The translations under genes and the position numbers were made by a program. From Actinomycetes bacterium (lineage in GTDB: Bacteria > Actinomycetota > Acidimicrobiia > Spongiisociales > UBA5794), in the NCBI GenBank assembly GCA_024638645.1, contig JAHEJX010000012.1, forward strand, positions 1 to 56,355: 56,355 nt of DNA. Direction: 5' to 3'. This document shows positions 15,920-25,061 of this stretch, in pieces. The notes beneath the pieces were generated by a model. That model worked only from the letters and a program-made list of their open reading frames with translations. It did not search any database and had not been told where the DNA came from. Position 1 is the stretch's first letter. Every line of letters begins with the position of its first letter.

Positions 15920-17493
15920 GGATTGCTCTCCTCAGGCGGCAGCGACAGCGTGAAGGTGCTGCGGTTGTTCGTGTACTCGTACTCGAGACTTCCGCCCATG
16001 ACCAACGCCAGCTGCCGGGAAATCGCCAGACCGAGACCAAGGGCGCCCCGCGTGGCGTCTGTGCCTTCGACCCGCTCGTATGAGCTGAAGATGCGCTCCC
16101 ACTCTGTGGCCGGGATTCCCGGTCCGTCGTCCATTATCTTCACCTGCGGCGTCGGCTCGGCTGCAATGACGACCTCGACGCTCGATCCCCCGTAGCGTCC
16201 AGCATTGATAACCAGGTTGCGGACGATCTGCCGCACCCGCAATGGATCCGCGTAGCAGGTGACCTGGTGCGAATCCACACTCGGGTGTGCTGCCAGTTCG
16301 CCCGACGAGAGGCACTCCTCGATGGCCCATCTGACCTCGTCGGCCAACTCGATGTTCGCCGGCGTCGAACGCACCCCGTCGCCGACTTCAATCTGCGCTG
16401 CAAGCAGCAAGTCCTCAACGAGGGCGGCGAGATCGGTGGCGCCGCGAGCAATCACCCCCATGAGCTCCTTGGCCTCTTCGTCGGCAATCTCGTCCCACAT
16501 CGAGTGCAGTTCCAGCGAGAGCCCTAAAACTGCTGCGAGCGGGGTCCGCAGCTCGTGGGAGATACTCGCCACGAAGCGATCCTTCCCTGCTATCAAACTT
16601 TCGAGCGTTCGTGCGTATGCACGGACCTCGGTCACGTCCTGGAGCGCAACGATGACACGGCTGAGGTCGAGTTGACCTTCTTGAGATTGAGCTGAGAGCG
16701 TCAAGCGGCACTCGAAAGGTTCGCCGGCCAGGTTGAGCCCGACGAATTCTGCCTCGTGCCTCGTGCCACCGTTCCACAGCGTGATGAACTCACGACGGAA
16801 AGAGTCGATGACTTCGTCCGTCAGATCGGTCCGGCGAATCGAGGCCAGGTCGTCGATACTCTCCGCTCCCATCAGCTCGAGCATTGCCCGATTGACGCGA
16901 ATCGTCTTGATCAGGGTGATGGCGTCTATCAACTCGCCCGGATTCTCTGCTAGGTACTCGCTGAGGTTGCTGATACCCCGGGTCCGCAATCTCGCGAACC
17001 AATTGCCGATCGCGCTGAAGCTCTCTTCCCGCAGCGGAATCGGGCTCAGGTCGAAGAGCGTCTCATAGAGCTGCTGCTCGGAGCGGAGGTTGGCGAGGGC
17101 GGCGTCAGATTCGCTGCGGTCGTGGATGACGGCGCCGATCAGAGCCTTGCCGTCCACTTGGAATGGGGCGGCGGTGATCTCAGCCGGGAAAAGGGCTCCG
17201 TCGATGCGTCGACAAGTGATGGCTGTGGGGCGGCGCAGTGCGGTTCCATTCAGTGCGGAGCGCAGCAAGGAGCGGACAGGTTCGCGCGCCTCTTCGTTGA
17301 TCAAACACGTGAAGTCGAAGAACTCGTCAGTTGGTTGCAACCCAAGCGCTGCCTGGGCCGCGTTGTTGGCCGCCACGAAATGGAGATCAGAGTCGAGGAC
17401 GACCATTGCCTCAGCGGCATGCGTGAAGAATGCGCCAAAGGCGCCGGCTGGGGTCGACCCAAAATCAGCCTCGGTGGCTTTGTATAACTGCAA
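15916..17493 (-). CDS. Orphan PAS-domain sensor histidine kinase
   Basis: The 525-residue soluble kinase starts at TTG 17493 behind GGGAG. Domains: PAS near 20-130; a second, divergent PAS-like input domain near 140-300 beginning SPIPLREESFSAIGNWFARL; HisKA with the phosphorylated His in SHELRTPLAAVLG (about residue 315); and HATPase_c with N (VRNLVINAGRYG), G1 (IMDDGPGIP) and G2 (GALGLGLAIS) boxes. No transmembrane helix is visible and no response regulator lies nearby. The input domain is shared with the kinase at 37543-39234. Confidence 0.92.
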   Translation of the reverse strand: MQLYKATEADFGSTPAGAFGAFFTHAAEAMVVLDSDLHFVAANNAAQAALGLQPTDEFFDFTCLINEEAREPVRSLLRSALNGTALRRPTAITCRRIDGALFPAEITAAPFQVDGKALIGAVIHDRSESDAALANLRSEQQLYETLFDLSPIPLREESFSAIGNWFARLRTRGISNLSEYLAENPGELIDAITLIKTIRVNRAMLELMGAESIDDLASIRRTDLTDEVIDSFRREFITLWNGGTRHEAEFVGLNLAGEPFECRLTLSAQSQEGQLDLSRVIVALQDVTEVRAYARTLESLIAGKDRFVASISHELRTPLAAVLGLSLELHSMWDEIADEEAKELMGVIARGATDLAALVEDLLLAAQIEVGDGVRSTPANIELADEVRWAIEECLSSGELAAHPSVDSHQVTCYADPLRVRQIVRNLVINAGRYGGSSVEVVIAAEPTPQVKIMDDGPGIPATEWERIFSSYERVEGTDATRGALGLGLAISRQLALVMGGSLEYEYTNNRSTFTLSLPPEESNP

Positions 17494-17531
17494 TCGATCT
17501 CCCGACCGCTTCCCCCCTATAGCCCGGGTAT

Positions 17532-17547
17532 TGAATCGCCAGATTCA
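17532..17547. promoter_or_regulatory. Short inverted repeat upstream of the orphan kinase
   Basis: TGAATC at 17532-17537 and GATTCA at 17542-17547 form a 6-bp inverted repeat with 4-bp spacer in the 91-bp gap between the RTX-cupredoxin gene and the kinase start at 17493. It may be an operator, but the length is too short to be sure. Confidence 0.3.
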
Positions 17548-17584
17548 GGAAGAATCTTGAGGAAGAAAGCTTGCAGCGTTACCG

Positions 17585-18484
17585 CTAGGCGCCGGCCGAA
17601 ACCGTCACTGTCGCCGCCATGAAGGGATGGATTGAGCACACATAATCGTAAGTATCCACAACGTCGAAAGTAACGGCGAATGACTCTTGAGTGCCAAGAC
17701 TCCCAGAATCCCAGCTCCGACTCACCGGATTCTGCGAGTCTTTGGTGGTTGTGTGCGGAGCGTCCCCCGTGTTGGTCCAGCGCACGGTGGTACCCGGCAG
17801 AACGGTGATGTCGACAGGGTTGAAAGCGAAATCAACGATCGCGACGGCGGTCGGCGATGTGCCGTATGCCTCGCAGGTGGCCGCCGTGCCGAAACCGGGC
17901 CCGCCTTGGCAGGAGTCGATCCCGCTCCCACCGATCAACTCGTCCGCTCCAACGCCGCCAAACAACCTGTCGTCGCCATCGCCACCCGTGGCCACGTCGT
18001 TGCCGCCCTGGCCCTTGAGGGTGTCCCTGCCGAGATTGCCCACGAGCCGGTCTCGGTTGTTGCCGCCTTCGAGGGTGTCGTTGCCTCTGCCGCCCTTGAG
18101 CAGATCGTTGCCACCGCCGCCAACGAGTTTGTCTCTGCCCCCGTCGCCGCGCAGATTGTCTTTGCCCTTCTGGCCGAAAACAGTGTCATTGCCGGGCCCA
18201 CCCCTGATCGTGTCTGCCCCGTTGCCGCCACAAATGATGTCGTTGCCGCCGCGGCCGTCGATAGTGTCGTTTCCTCCCAGACCGGCGATGACGTCGTCGC
18301 CGCTCGTGCCGGTGAGTGTTTCTGCAGCTGATGTGCCTGTGATTGTTGCCGCCTGCCCGGCGCAGGCTGCGGCGGCACCGGCAGACTCGACAGCTCCGAT
18401 CAGAGTGGTGGCGACAAGCAGCGCGCCGGCGAGGGTGAAGCGGGCTCGGCTGCCTAGGCTGACTGTTCGAGGAGAAATCATCAT
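17585..18484 (-). CDS. Secreted RTX-repeat protein with C-terminal cupredoxin domain
   Basis: The 299-residue product (ATG 18484 or the adjacent ATG 18481) has a signal peptide ending near AGAAAAC, about fifteen RTX nonapeptides of GGxGxD type (calcium-binding beta roll), and a C-terminal plastocyanin-like domain. This last part has IVDFAFNPVDITVLPGTTV, a first copper His in APHTTTK, and Cys, His and Met in VCSIHPFM: the full type 1 copper set. It may be a surface electron carrier held by calcium. Its start codon overlaps the start of the divergent NUDIX gene; a GTG at 18532 is possible but adds a non-signal-like head. Confidence 0.85.
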   Translation of the reverse strand: MMISPRTVSLGSRARFTLAGALLVATTLIGAVESAGAAAACAGQAATITGTSAAETLTGTSGDDVIAGLGGNDTIDGRGGNDIICGGNGADTIRGGPGNDTVFGQKGKDNLRGDGGRDKLVGGGGNDLLKGGRGNDTLEGGNNRDRLVGNLGRDTLKGQGGNDVATGGDGDDRLFGGVGADELIGGSGIDSCQGGPGFGTAATCEAYGTSPTAVAIVDFAFNPVDITVLPGTTVRWTNTGDAPHTTTKDSQNPVSRSWDSGSLGTQESFAVTFDVVDTYDYVCSIHPFMAATVTVSAGA

Positions 18485-19055
18485 GGGCAGCCATTCTGCG
18501 ACAAACCACACTCCGCGTCCAGGCGACAGCACCAGCGCTCACGATGGACATGGTGCCTGGCCGGGCGAATTCCGATTCTGTCCACACTGCGCGACCGAAC
18601 TGGTCAAACGCCAAGTCGGCGGGAAGTTGCGCAACGCCTGCCCTTCGTGTGAGTTCGTTCACTTCCGCAACCCGGGCGTGGGCGCGGCCGTCGTGGTTCG
18701 GGATCAAGCAGGAAGAATCCTTCTCGTGAAGCGGGCGCCCGGAGCGACTCAGGCGGGCAAGTGGTCCATTCCGGCCGGCTATCTCGACTACGGCGAGGAG
18801 GTACGAGCAGGAGCCGCTCGCGAACTACTGGAGGAGACTGGGTTGGTGGCAGATGTCGACGAGGTGGTGTGGGTGGCGACGAACTTCCACGATCCCGCCA
18901 AGGTCACTGTCGGCATATGGTTCGCAGGCACAGTCACGGGAGGCGAACTGATCGCAGGCGACGATGCCGAGGCGGTTGGCTGGTTTGCACTCGACGCGCT
19001 ACCGATGTTGGCGTTCGACACAGACGAGGCGTACATCGCCTCATTGCAGGAGTAG
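18483..19055 (+). CDS. NUDIX hydrolase with zinc ribbon
   Basis: The 190-residue protein has an N-terminal zinc ribbon (FCPHC and ACPSC, about residues 32-35 and 51-54) and a NUDIX box GYLDYGEEVRAGAARELLEETG. This arrangement is found in NADH pyrophosphatase-related and ADP-ribose or nucleotide-sugar hydrolases; the exact substrate is open. I take ATG 18483, with GAGGAG at 18469-18474, as start. The frame is open for 264 codons upstream only because RTX repeats lie on the other strand. Confidence 0.9.
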   Translation: MGSHSATNHTPRPGDSTSAHDGHGAWPGEFRFCPHCATELVKRQVGGKLRNACPSCEFVHFRNPGVGAAVVVRDQAGRILLVKRAPGATQAGKWSIPAGYLDYGEEVRAGAARELLEETGLVADVDEVVWVATNFHDPAKVTVGIWFAGTVTGGELIAGDDAEAVGWFALDALPMLAFDTDEAYIASLQE

Positions 19056-19058
19056 AGC

Positions 19059-19523
19059 ATGGACTACGGGGCGGTCGTCTCCTATCAACACACCCAGAAC
19101 TACCCGCAATGGCTGATCGGATTGATGCATTTGTTTGCCATTGTGATGTTCTCGATAGCGGTCTACGTGATCCGTGCGGAAGACACGTCGCGGTGGCTTG
19201 GTTTCGCCATCATCGCGTGGACGTCGGTGATCTACCTCGCCCTCCTCAACTTCAGTCGTCTCACCGTGACGGTGACGCCGGGTGCGGTTCATCTGGGATG
19301 GCGCCTCGGCTGGCCCCGCAAGACCGTGCAGCGCTCCGACATCGTTGCAGTGACGTCGCATCGCAATGCCTGGTGGGTGGGCTTCGGGATCCGCAAGGTC
19401 AGCTACGGGTGGATGTGGAACGTCTGGGGCTTGGACTCGGTGAATCTTCAGCTCGACAATGGGCGAGCCTTTCGAATCGGAACTGACGAGCCGGAGGCAC
19501 TGCTGGCGGCGCTGAGCCGGTAG
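19059..19523 (+). CDS. Membrane protein with PH-like domain, unknown function
   Basis: The 154-residue protein has two transmembrane helices (about residues 20-38 and 45-63) followed by a beta-rich cytoplasmic domain (LTVTVTPGAVHLGWRLGWP... VNLQLDNGRAFRIGTDEP) that resembles bacterial PH or DUF304-like domains. It starts 3 nt after the NUDIX stop with GGAG overlapping that stop, so the two are co-transcribed. No function can be assigned. Confidence 0.65.
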   Translation: MDYGAVVSYQHTQNYPQWLIGLMHLFAIVMFSIAVYVIRAEDTSRWLGFAIIAWTSVIYLALLNFSRLTVTVTPGAVHLGWRLGWPRKTVQRSDIVAVTSHRNAWWVGFGIRKVSYGWMWNVWGLDSVNLQLDNGRAFRIGTDEPEALLAALSR

Positions 19524-19526
19524 CGC

Positions 19527-20312
19527 ATGCTGAACCTCTTCTCCAGGTTGTTCGGTCGGCCGCAAGGACCGGGTGCCACGCGCGACCGGGGCCGTCCCCC
19601 TTCCCCTAATGGCGCCTCATCGATGCACCTGACGTGGTTGGGGGGGCCGCCGGGAGGGGCCAAGGCCGTTCGGGCCACCATTGAGGTGATCGAACCACCA
19701 CACACCGACGATCTGTACTTCTTTGCCCTCCAGGCGTCATTCCTCCAAGCCACCACTCAGGTCGGCGGGGCGCACATCGGGCTGCAATGGAATCGCCGCC
19801 ACCCGGGCAATACGGCAGTCAATTGGGGTGGCTACCACTCGCAGGCTCGGGGCGGATCGATCCTCGACGGCACAACCTCGCCTTTGCCTTCGCTGCCGCG
19901 CGATCCCAACACGCGCGACTATCCCTGGCGCCCGCATCGCAGCTACCGCCTCGAGATCGCTCCCGGGTCGACCCAGGGCTGGTGGCTCGGATCGATCACG
20001 GATCTCGCAACTGATGAGACATCCGTGGTGCGCGAACTGCACGGCGGTGGCGAAACGCTTGCCTTCCCCGTGGTCTGGTGCGAAGTGTTTGCTCCGTGTG
20101 ACGCACCTCCCGTCAAAGTGGCGTGGTCCAATCTCGAGTACGCGGACGGTGAGGGAGGCTGGAACCCAATCGACACGGTGCGGACGAACTATCAGGACTA
20201 CACGGCCGGAGGCTGCACCAACACCAACTCTGCTTTCGAGGCCGGGCGTTGGGTACAAACGACCAACGCCCCACGAGAAACGCCAACCCGAGCAATCCTC
20301 ACGCTGCGATAG
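19527..20312 (+). CDS. Hypothetical protein, beta-rich
   Basis: The 261-residue product starts 3 nt after the preceding gene. Its first 30 residues are low-complexity and basic; the rest looks like a beta-sandwich (TWLGGPPGGAKAVRATIEV, DLYFFALQASFLQATTQVGG, AHIGLQWNRRHPGN, YRLEIAPGSTQGWWLGSITD). DUF3472-type proteins have a similar plan, but I cannot confirm that. No signal peptide or membrane helix is seen. Confidence 0.55.
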   Translation: MLNLFSRLFGRPQGPGATRDRGRPPSPNGASSMHLTWLGGPPGGAKAVRATIEVIEPPHTDDLYFFALQASFLQATTQVGGAHIGLQWNRRHPGNTAVNWGGYHSQARGGSILDGTTSPLPSLPRDPNTRDYPWRPHRSYRLEIAPGSTQGWWLGSITDLATDETSVVRELHGGGETLAFPVVWCEVFAPCDAPPVKVAWSNLEYADGEGGWNPIDTVRTNYQDYTAGGCTNTNSAFEAGRWVQTTNAPRETPTRAILTLR

Positions 20313-20399
20313 CCGGGCATCCAACGGCAGCGGCCGTATATTGGTTCAGCCGCAACCACGCCACGCCGATCGTTGTAGCGCGACGCCGCGGAGAGCTGC

Positions 20400-22385
20400 A
20401 TGCAACAACAAACCAAACCGACCGAGGCCGGTCGACACGTCCCGACGACCCAAACCAGTGACGGCGGCGAGAGCAGGCTCACGATCGTGCTGTCCTCGCT
20501 GCTCGCGACGTTTCTTGGACTGATGACCGCGGCCTTGCTGTCTGCCATGGCCGGCCTCCACCACGCCGTTGTTGTTGCGCCGCTGGCGATTGCCATCGGG
20601 CTCGCCTTCTTCAAGCAGTTTCCCAACAACTTCGCCATCCCCAAGCTCAGCCGGGCAGTGGCTGTCGCTCTCACGCTGGTGGTGGTCGGTGCGGTCGTCA
20701 GCAATGTGGCCTTGCGCTCCAACCTCGTCGTAGCGGGCAGAGATGGAGGCACATATGCCAACACGGCGGCTTTCCTCGTCGACGGCTCCAACCTCTTCCC
20801 AGCGGCGATCGAAGAACCTTTCGCCGGCCGGGATCTCGATTTCGCTTCCCCAGGCTTTGTGGTCCGTGACGACGGCACCTTTTGGCAGCAATTCCTCCAC
20901 TCCACTTCCGCCGCGCTCGGCTTCGTTGGCGAGCTGTTTGGCAGGGGCGCCATGTTCAGCTTCAACGGATTGCTGTCTGGGATCGGAATCCTCAGCCTGT
21001 TCGCCCTCGGCCGCAGGTTCATGGCGGAATGGTGGGCGCTCGCCGCCGCAACGCTGATGGCCGTCACCCTGCCCTACGTGCACTACTCACGGGGAACGTT
21101 CACCGAGATCGCAACGATGACGCTGATTGCCGGCGGCCTATGGGCCGGACACGTGGCGATTCAGAACCAGCCGCGTTTCGCTTTTGGCGCCGGCCTCCTG
21201 TTGGGCGGAGCCGCCACCGTGCGGGTTGATGCCTGGATGGTTGGAGTCTCAGTTGCCGCTCTCCTCTTCACCACCGTGTGGCTCTCGGAGCAACACGAGA
21301 CGTGGGTGGCGCGCCGCATGCTGACCGGATTTGCCTTGATGGCTATCGTCGGCTTGGTCGACATTGCCTTTTTTGGGGAGCCGTACCTCGGCATCGTCGG
21401 CAAGTTCTTGATACCGCTTGTGGCCGCAGTGATTGCATTACGGGTACTGATCCCGATGACCACAACAGCCGAGTTCAAGAAGCTCGCCGACTTCATCCAG
21501 CGCAACCGACACCATGTTGCCAACCTGCTTACGATCGTTGTGGCCGCGGCGCTCGTTTACCTCTGGCTCATCCGCCCGTTGCTCGGCCCATCTCGCGCCA
21601 ACAACACATACGGCTTGGAGCCAATTCAGTTGCGGGAGGGACTCACCGTTGACACCACCCGCAACTACGCCGAACAATCGGTGTGGTGGCTCACTTGGTA
21701 CATCGGGGTACCGCTCACCGCGCTCGGTTTCGCGGGATTCATCGCTGCGTTGCGCCAGAGCATCCTCAAGGGACAGGCCGCCGTACGGCTGGCGGTGCTG
21801 GTGTTCGCCGTTCCTGCCTTCACATACCTCGTCCGGCCCTCGGTCAACCCGGATCAGATTTGGGCGATTCGCCGCTTCACGCCGGTGGTGCTGCCTGGGC
21901 TGTTGCTCTTCGGCTTCGCCATGCTGGCTCACTTCTTCTCGAGGCAAGGCGTCGGCACAAGGGGGCGCGGCCTCGTTGCCGCACTGGCCCTGGTGGTATC
22001 GCTGCCGGTTGTATTCATCTCTGCGCCGCTGCTCGGCGTGGCCGACCGGCCCGGCGTCGATGCACAATTCAGCCGGCTTTGCGACAGCTTGGGGGACGCC
22101 GCGTCCGTCCTGCTCATCAACGACGTACCGGAGCGGCCGTTGAGTGGGCTCCTAGGACCGCCGCTGCGCGCGTGGTGCGGGGTGAGCATTGCCGGAGCCG
22201 CTCCCGAGCTCGCCCCATCGATCGATGCAGACGCGGTAATCGCAAGCGATCCGGATCTCATCCCAGGGGGCGCTCGGTTGACCCAAACTCTGGCGGCCGA
22301 TGCGTGGGAGGCGCGCCTGACTCAAGCACCGGCCGCCACTGAGCTTCGCTCGATCGAGCTGTTCATCGGCTTCCCGCGCGGCTAG
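20400..22385 (+). CDS. Polytopic membrane glycosyltransferase (GT-C fold, ArnT/PMT-like)
   Basis: The 661-residue protein has about a dozen transmembrane helices. After two helices there is an extracytoplasmic loop with the acidic motif GRDGGTYANTAAFLV, the usual place of the catalytic Asp in GT-C enzymes that use lipid-linked sugars; helices RRFMAEWWALAAATLMAVTLPYVHYSRGTFTEI follow as in ArnT or protein mannosyltransferases. Sugar and acceptor are unknown. GGAGAG precedes the ATG. The stop overlaps that of the convergent GNAT gene by 4 nt. Confidence 0.75.
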   Translation: MQQQTKPTEAGRHVPTTQTSDGGESRLTIVLSSLLATFLGLMTAALLSAMAGLHHAVVVAPLAIAIGLAFFKQFPNNFAIPKLSRAVAVALTLVVVGAVVSNVALRSNLVVAGRDGGTYANTAAFLVDGSNLFPAAIEEPFAGRDLDFASPGFVVRDDGTFWQQFLHSTSAALGFVGELFGRGAMFSFNGLLSGIGILSLFALGRRFMAEWWALAAATLMAVTLPYVHYSRGTFTEIATMTLIAGGLWAGHVAIQNQPRFAFGAGLLLGGAATVRVDAWMVGVSVAALLFTTVWLSEQHETWVARRMLTGFALMAIVGLVDIAFFGEPYLGIVGKFLIPLVAAVIALRVLIPMTTTAEFKKLADFIQRNRHHVANLLTIVVAAALVYLWLIRPLLGPSRANNTYGLEPIQLREGLTVDTTRNYAEQSVWWLTWYIGVPLTALGFAGFIAALRQSILKGQAAVRLAVLVFAVPAFTYLVRPSVNPDQIWAIRRFTPVVLPGLLLFGFAMLAHFFSRQGVGTRGRGLVAALALVVSLPVVFISAPLLGVADRPGVDAQFSRLCDSLGDAASVLLINDVPERPLSGLLGPPLRAWCGVSIAGAAPELAPSIDADAVIASDPDLIPGGARLTQTLAADAWEARLTQAPAATELRSIELFIGFPRG

Positions 22386-23383
22386 GCGTCGAGCTCGCGA
22401 GTTGCGAGGTCCTCGCCGTCGCGCAGTACCTTTTCCCATAATGCGTAGCGCGAGCCAGGGGACATCCCGACGCTCTCGTAAAGCCGAGTCGCTCCGGTCA
22501 AGGAGTCTGCGTCGACGCCAAGGCCGGCCCCCGTTTTGCCCATTTCGTAGAACCGGTTGAAGGCTGTCAGCAGCAACGCCCTACCAAGCCCGCGGCCACG
22601 GTGGGTGGGGAGCACGGCAAGGCTGGCAACGTAACCGACTTCTTCCCTGCCCTCGTTGGCCGGCTCACACAAGTTGAACCCAACCAGCTGATCGCCATCC
22701 TCCACTACCCACCACAGCGAAGGATCGTGGTCGGACTGCGTCATCCAGTGCCGCAGCCACTCGATGCGAGTTTCGAGCGGGCCTTCAACGAACCCGTAGT
22801 GGTCCCGGAAGCCATCCGTAGTGAGCTCGGCGAGAGCGTCGAGCTCAGTCTCGGGATCAAACAAGCGGATCGTGAGCCCATCCGGGACAACGGGGTGGGG
22901 CGGTTTGGCTTCGAACTCGATCTCCATGTCGAGGAAGTAGCGCACCATTTCCAGTCCGAAGTTGCGCATCGTCTGCGCCGAGTGTTCATGGTCGCCGGCA
23001 GTGAACGTCAGAAACAGGACCTTGGCAGCCGGCGGGGCCTCGTCGATTCGCTCCATAGATCTCGTCTGTGCCCACGTCAGCATCGCGTGGCCGATGCCCC
23101 GGCCGACATGGTCGGGGTGTACTCCGCCGATAGCGTGAGGCCGCACGAAAGGCGGCCGGCTGTCGACGATCTCAACGCCGACAATGGCGCCCGAGTCATC
23201 GCGCACTACGAGCACGTCCTCACCGATCACAATCGGTTCCCCGGTGAGCCAGTTCTCGATCTCGGTCAGCCCAAAGCCGGGGGTGCCGGCTTCGGCCAGG
23301 TTCACGTCGACCATGAGTCGCCAGATCTCTTCTATGTCCTCGCGCTTGGCAGGGCCGGCGCTGTACGGGAATGGCGTTTCCAT
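22382..23383 (-). CDS. Double-domain GNAT acetyltransferase (MshD-like architecture)
   Basis: The 333-residue protein holds two GNAT domains. The first (about 1-150) has VRPHAIGGVHPDHVGRGIGHAML; the second (about 160-330) has YVASLAVLPTHRGRGLGRALL, the acetyl-CoA pyrophosphate loop R/QxxGxG/A. Tandem GNAT domains are the plan of mycothiol synthase, but the substrate here is not proven. I prefer ATG 23383 over GTG 23395, since TAGTGT, a -10-like hexamer, overlaps the latter. Confidence 0.8.
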   Translation of the reverse strand: METPFPYSAGPAKREDIEEIWRLMVDVNLAEAGTPGFGLTEIENWLTGEPIVIGEDVLVVRDDSGAIVGVEIVDSRPPFVRPHAIGGVHPDHVGRGIGHAMLTWAQTRSMERIDEAPPAAKVLFLTFTAGDHEHSAQTMRNFGLEMVRYFLDMEIEFEAKPPHPVVPDGLTIRLFDPETELDALAELTTDGFRDHYGFVEGPLETRIEWLRHWMTQSDHDPSLWWVVEDGDQLVGFNLCEPANEGREEVGYVASLAVLPTHRGRGLGRALLLTAFNRFYEMGKTGAGLGVDADSLTGATRLYESVGMSPGSRYALWEKVLRDGEDLATRELDA

Positions 23384-23413
23384 AGGCGTTGACACTACGC
23401 ACTGGGTGAGCGA

Positions 23414-24619
23414 TCAGCCGGTTGAGAACAACCAGAGGTCGGCGACGTTGGTGCCTGTCGGTCCCGTGTCGATCCTGCCGGGCACAACGTCGAAGAATCC
23501 GCCGCTGTCGTTCGCCTCCAAGTAGCGCGCCGGATCGAGCCCAGACTCCCGGGCCGCTCTTGCAGTCGCGCCGTCAACCACCGCTCCGGCGCCGCCGGAA
23601 CTGCCGTCGACACCGTCTGTCCCTCCCGCGAGAAACACGCCGGCCTCGCCGTCGAGAGTGATGGCGGCAGCGAGGGCAGCCTCATGATTGCGGCCGCCCT
23701 TCCCCTCCCCACGCACCATCACAGTCGTCTCTCCCCAGTAGATGCTGACAGCGCCCGGCGGGGAACCGGTATCGACAACCCTCACGGCCTCATCGCGAGC
23801 CTCGCCGGCCAGGTTATGGGCGGCCAGCACCGGGCGGAGCCCGGAATTTGCGACGGCGGCTGCAGCAGCGGCGGCCACCACGGCTCCGTCCGCAATGACT
23901 CGGAGCTCACCCGGTGCCACCCGTCGTGGCTGCCAGTGTTCAACGGCGGCCCGAACCCCCGGTGCCACGATGTCCCACAAACCATGGCGTTTCAGTACCC
24001 CAGCCGGATCGTTGGCGCCAGACTCGACCGTTGGGCCAGACGCAATCACATGGGGGCCCCGCGGCGCAACATCAGAGATCGCCAAGGTCACGAGGCGGGC
24101 CGAGGTGACCGCGGCGAGTCCGCCTCCTTTGAGGTCGGACAAAGCCACCCGCACCGAGTTGAGATCCTCGATATCCGCCCCGGCGAGTAGCAAGGCCTCG
24201 GTGACTCCTGCAATGTCTTCCACGGAAACGCCATCGCGGGGGGATTCCGCAAGCGCTGAGCCGCCACCCGACAGCAGGCAGACAACAAGGGAGCCCGCGG
24301 GGGCCAGTTCGGCGGCCGCCAGCAGCATGTGTCCGGCCGCAACGCTGGATCCTCCCGGCACGGGATGAGAACCAACGACGTTCTCGAGGCCTTCGGGAAG
24401 TTGTGCCGGTTCGGGGGTTACGACGACTCCGGTCAGTTCCTGATAGTGAGCGGCAAGCCCGCGGGACATTGCGGCAGCCGCCTTGCCCAGCCCGAGCACA
24501 GTTACGGGATGTTGGTCCGGGTCGGGCCGATCTTCCCGAAGCGCGGCATCCACGAGGCGCTCCGGATCAAGCGCACCAAGAGCCGCCAGGAACACTTCGC
24601 ACAATCCCGCCTTGTCCAT
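23414..24619 (-). CDS. Glycerate 2-kinase (DUF4147/MOFRL family)
   Basis: The 401-residue protein phosphorylates glycerate. It has the N-terminal DUF4147 domain (LGLGKAAAAMSRGL, GSHPVPGGSSVAAG, CLLSGGGSAL, NSVRVALSDLKGGGLA, ISDVAPRGPHVIASGPTV) and the MOFRL C-terminal domain (GEGKGGRNHEAALA, GTDGVDGSSGGAGAVVDG, LEANDSGGFF). Length is typical. TAGCGT lies exactly 6 nt before the ATG (leaderless). It is transcribed away from the DUF1992 gene; their start codons are only 35 nt apart. It may serve photorespiration-like or serine metabolism. Confidence 0.93.
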   Translation of the reverse strand: MDKAGLCEVFLAALGALDPERLVDAALREDRPDPDQHPVTVLGLGKAAAAMSRGLAAHYQELTGVVVTPEPAQLPEGLENVVGSHPVPGGSSVAAGHMLLAAAELAPAGSLVVCLLSGGGSALAESPRDGVSVEDIAGVTEALLLAGADIEDLNSVRVALSDLKGGGLAAVTSARLVTLAISDVAPRGPHVIASGPTVESGANDPAGVLKRHGLWDIVAPGVRAAVEHWQPRRVAPGELRVIADGAVVAAAAAAAVANSGLRPVLAAHNLAGEARDEAVRVVDTGSPPGAVSIYWGETTVMVRGEGKGGRNHEAALAAAITLDGEAGVFLAGGTDGVDGSSGGAGAVVDGATARAARESGLDPARYLEANDSGGFFDVVPGRIDTGPTGTNVADLWLFSTG

Positions 24620-24654
24620 GCCGCCACGCTACCGGTCAGGCGTAACATTCTGGA

Positions 24655-24999
24655 GTGAGCTGGATTGAACGTCGCCTCAGCGAACTCGCCGAGGACGGAT
24701 ACTTCGACGATCTGCCGGGAAGCGGCAAACCCATTCCCGACATCGATACCGTCTACTCCCCAACGTGGTGGGCCACTCGCTGGATCGAGCGGGACGTTGC
24801 CAATGAGTCTTCGAAACCGATGCGGGCGAGGCTTGAACGCGACGTTGCCGAGGCGCTGACTCTCCCAATGCCCGAGGCGCGGAAACGGCTCGCCGAGATC
24901 GCCGCCGGCGTCGAGGAGCTCAACCGGCTGCTCGACAGGCCCCAGCAACTGCCGACAATCGATGTCGACCTCGTGATCATTCGGGGCGGTCTCGCCTAG
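24655..24999 (+). CDS. DUF1992 (DnaJC28-conserved) domain protein
   Basis: The 114-residue protein matches the DnaJ-homologue subfamily C member 28 domain without a J domain: MSWIERRLSELAEDGYFDDLPGSGKPIP, then the helix region of ARKRLAEIAAGVEELNRLL. The role is unknown; an RNA- or protein-complex function is assumed for the family. The start is GTG with TAACAT exactly 6 nt upstream. It forms a divergent pair with glycerate kinase and ends at a hairpin terminator. Confidence 0.85.
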   Translation: MSWIERRLSELAEDGYFDDLPGSGKPIPDIDTVYSPTWWATRWIERDVANESSKPMRARLERDVAEALTLPMPEARKRLAEIAAGVEELNRLLDRPQQLPTIDVDLVIIRGGLA

Positions 25000-25006
25000 G
25001 CGCGCA

Positions 25007-25031
25007 GACGCCCGCCGAGATGGCGGGCGTC
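25007..25031 (+). terminator. Hairpin terminator after DUF1992 gene
   Basis: GACGCCCGCC (25007-25016) pairs perfectly with GGCGGGCGTC (25022-25031) around a GAGAT loop. It stands between two convergent genes. The T-run after it is weak (GTTGCTTGG). Confidence 0.7.
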
Positions 25032-25061
25032 GTTGCTTGGACAGTTGACCGTCGGAGTGAA

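Noticed and set aside
17691-18482. Long open frame on the plus strand running into the NUDIX gene
   Set aside because: It is antisense to GGxGxD repeats of the RTX-cupredoxin gene. It reads as Pro/Leu/Ser-rich low complexity, and NUDIX has its own ribosome-binding site at 18469-18474.
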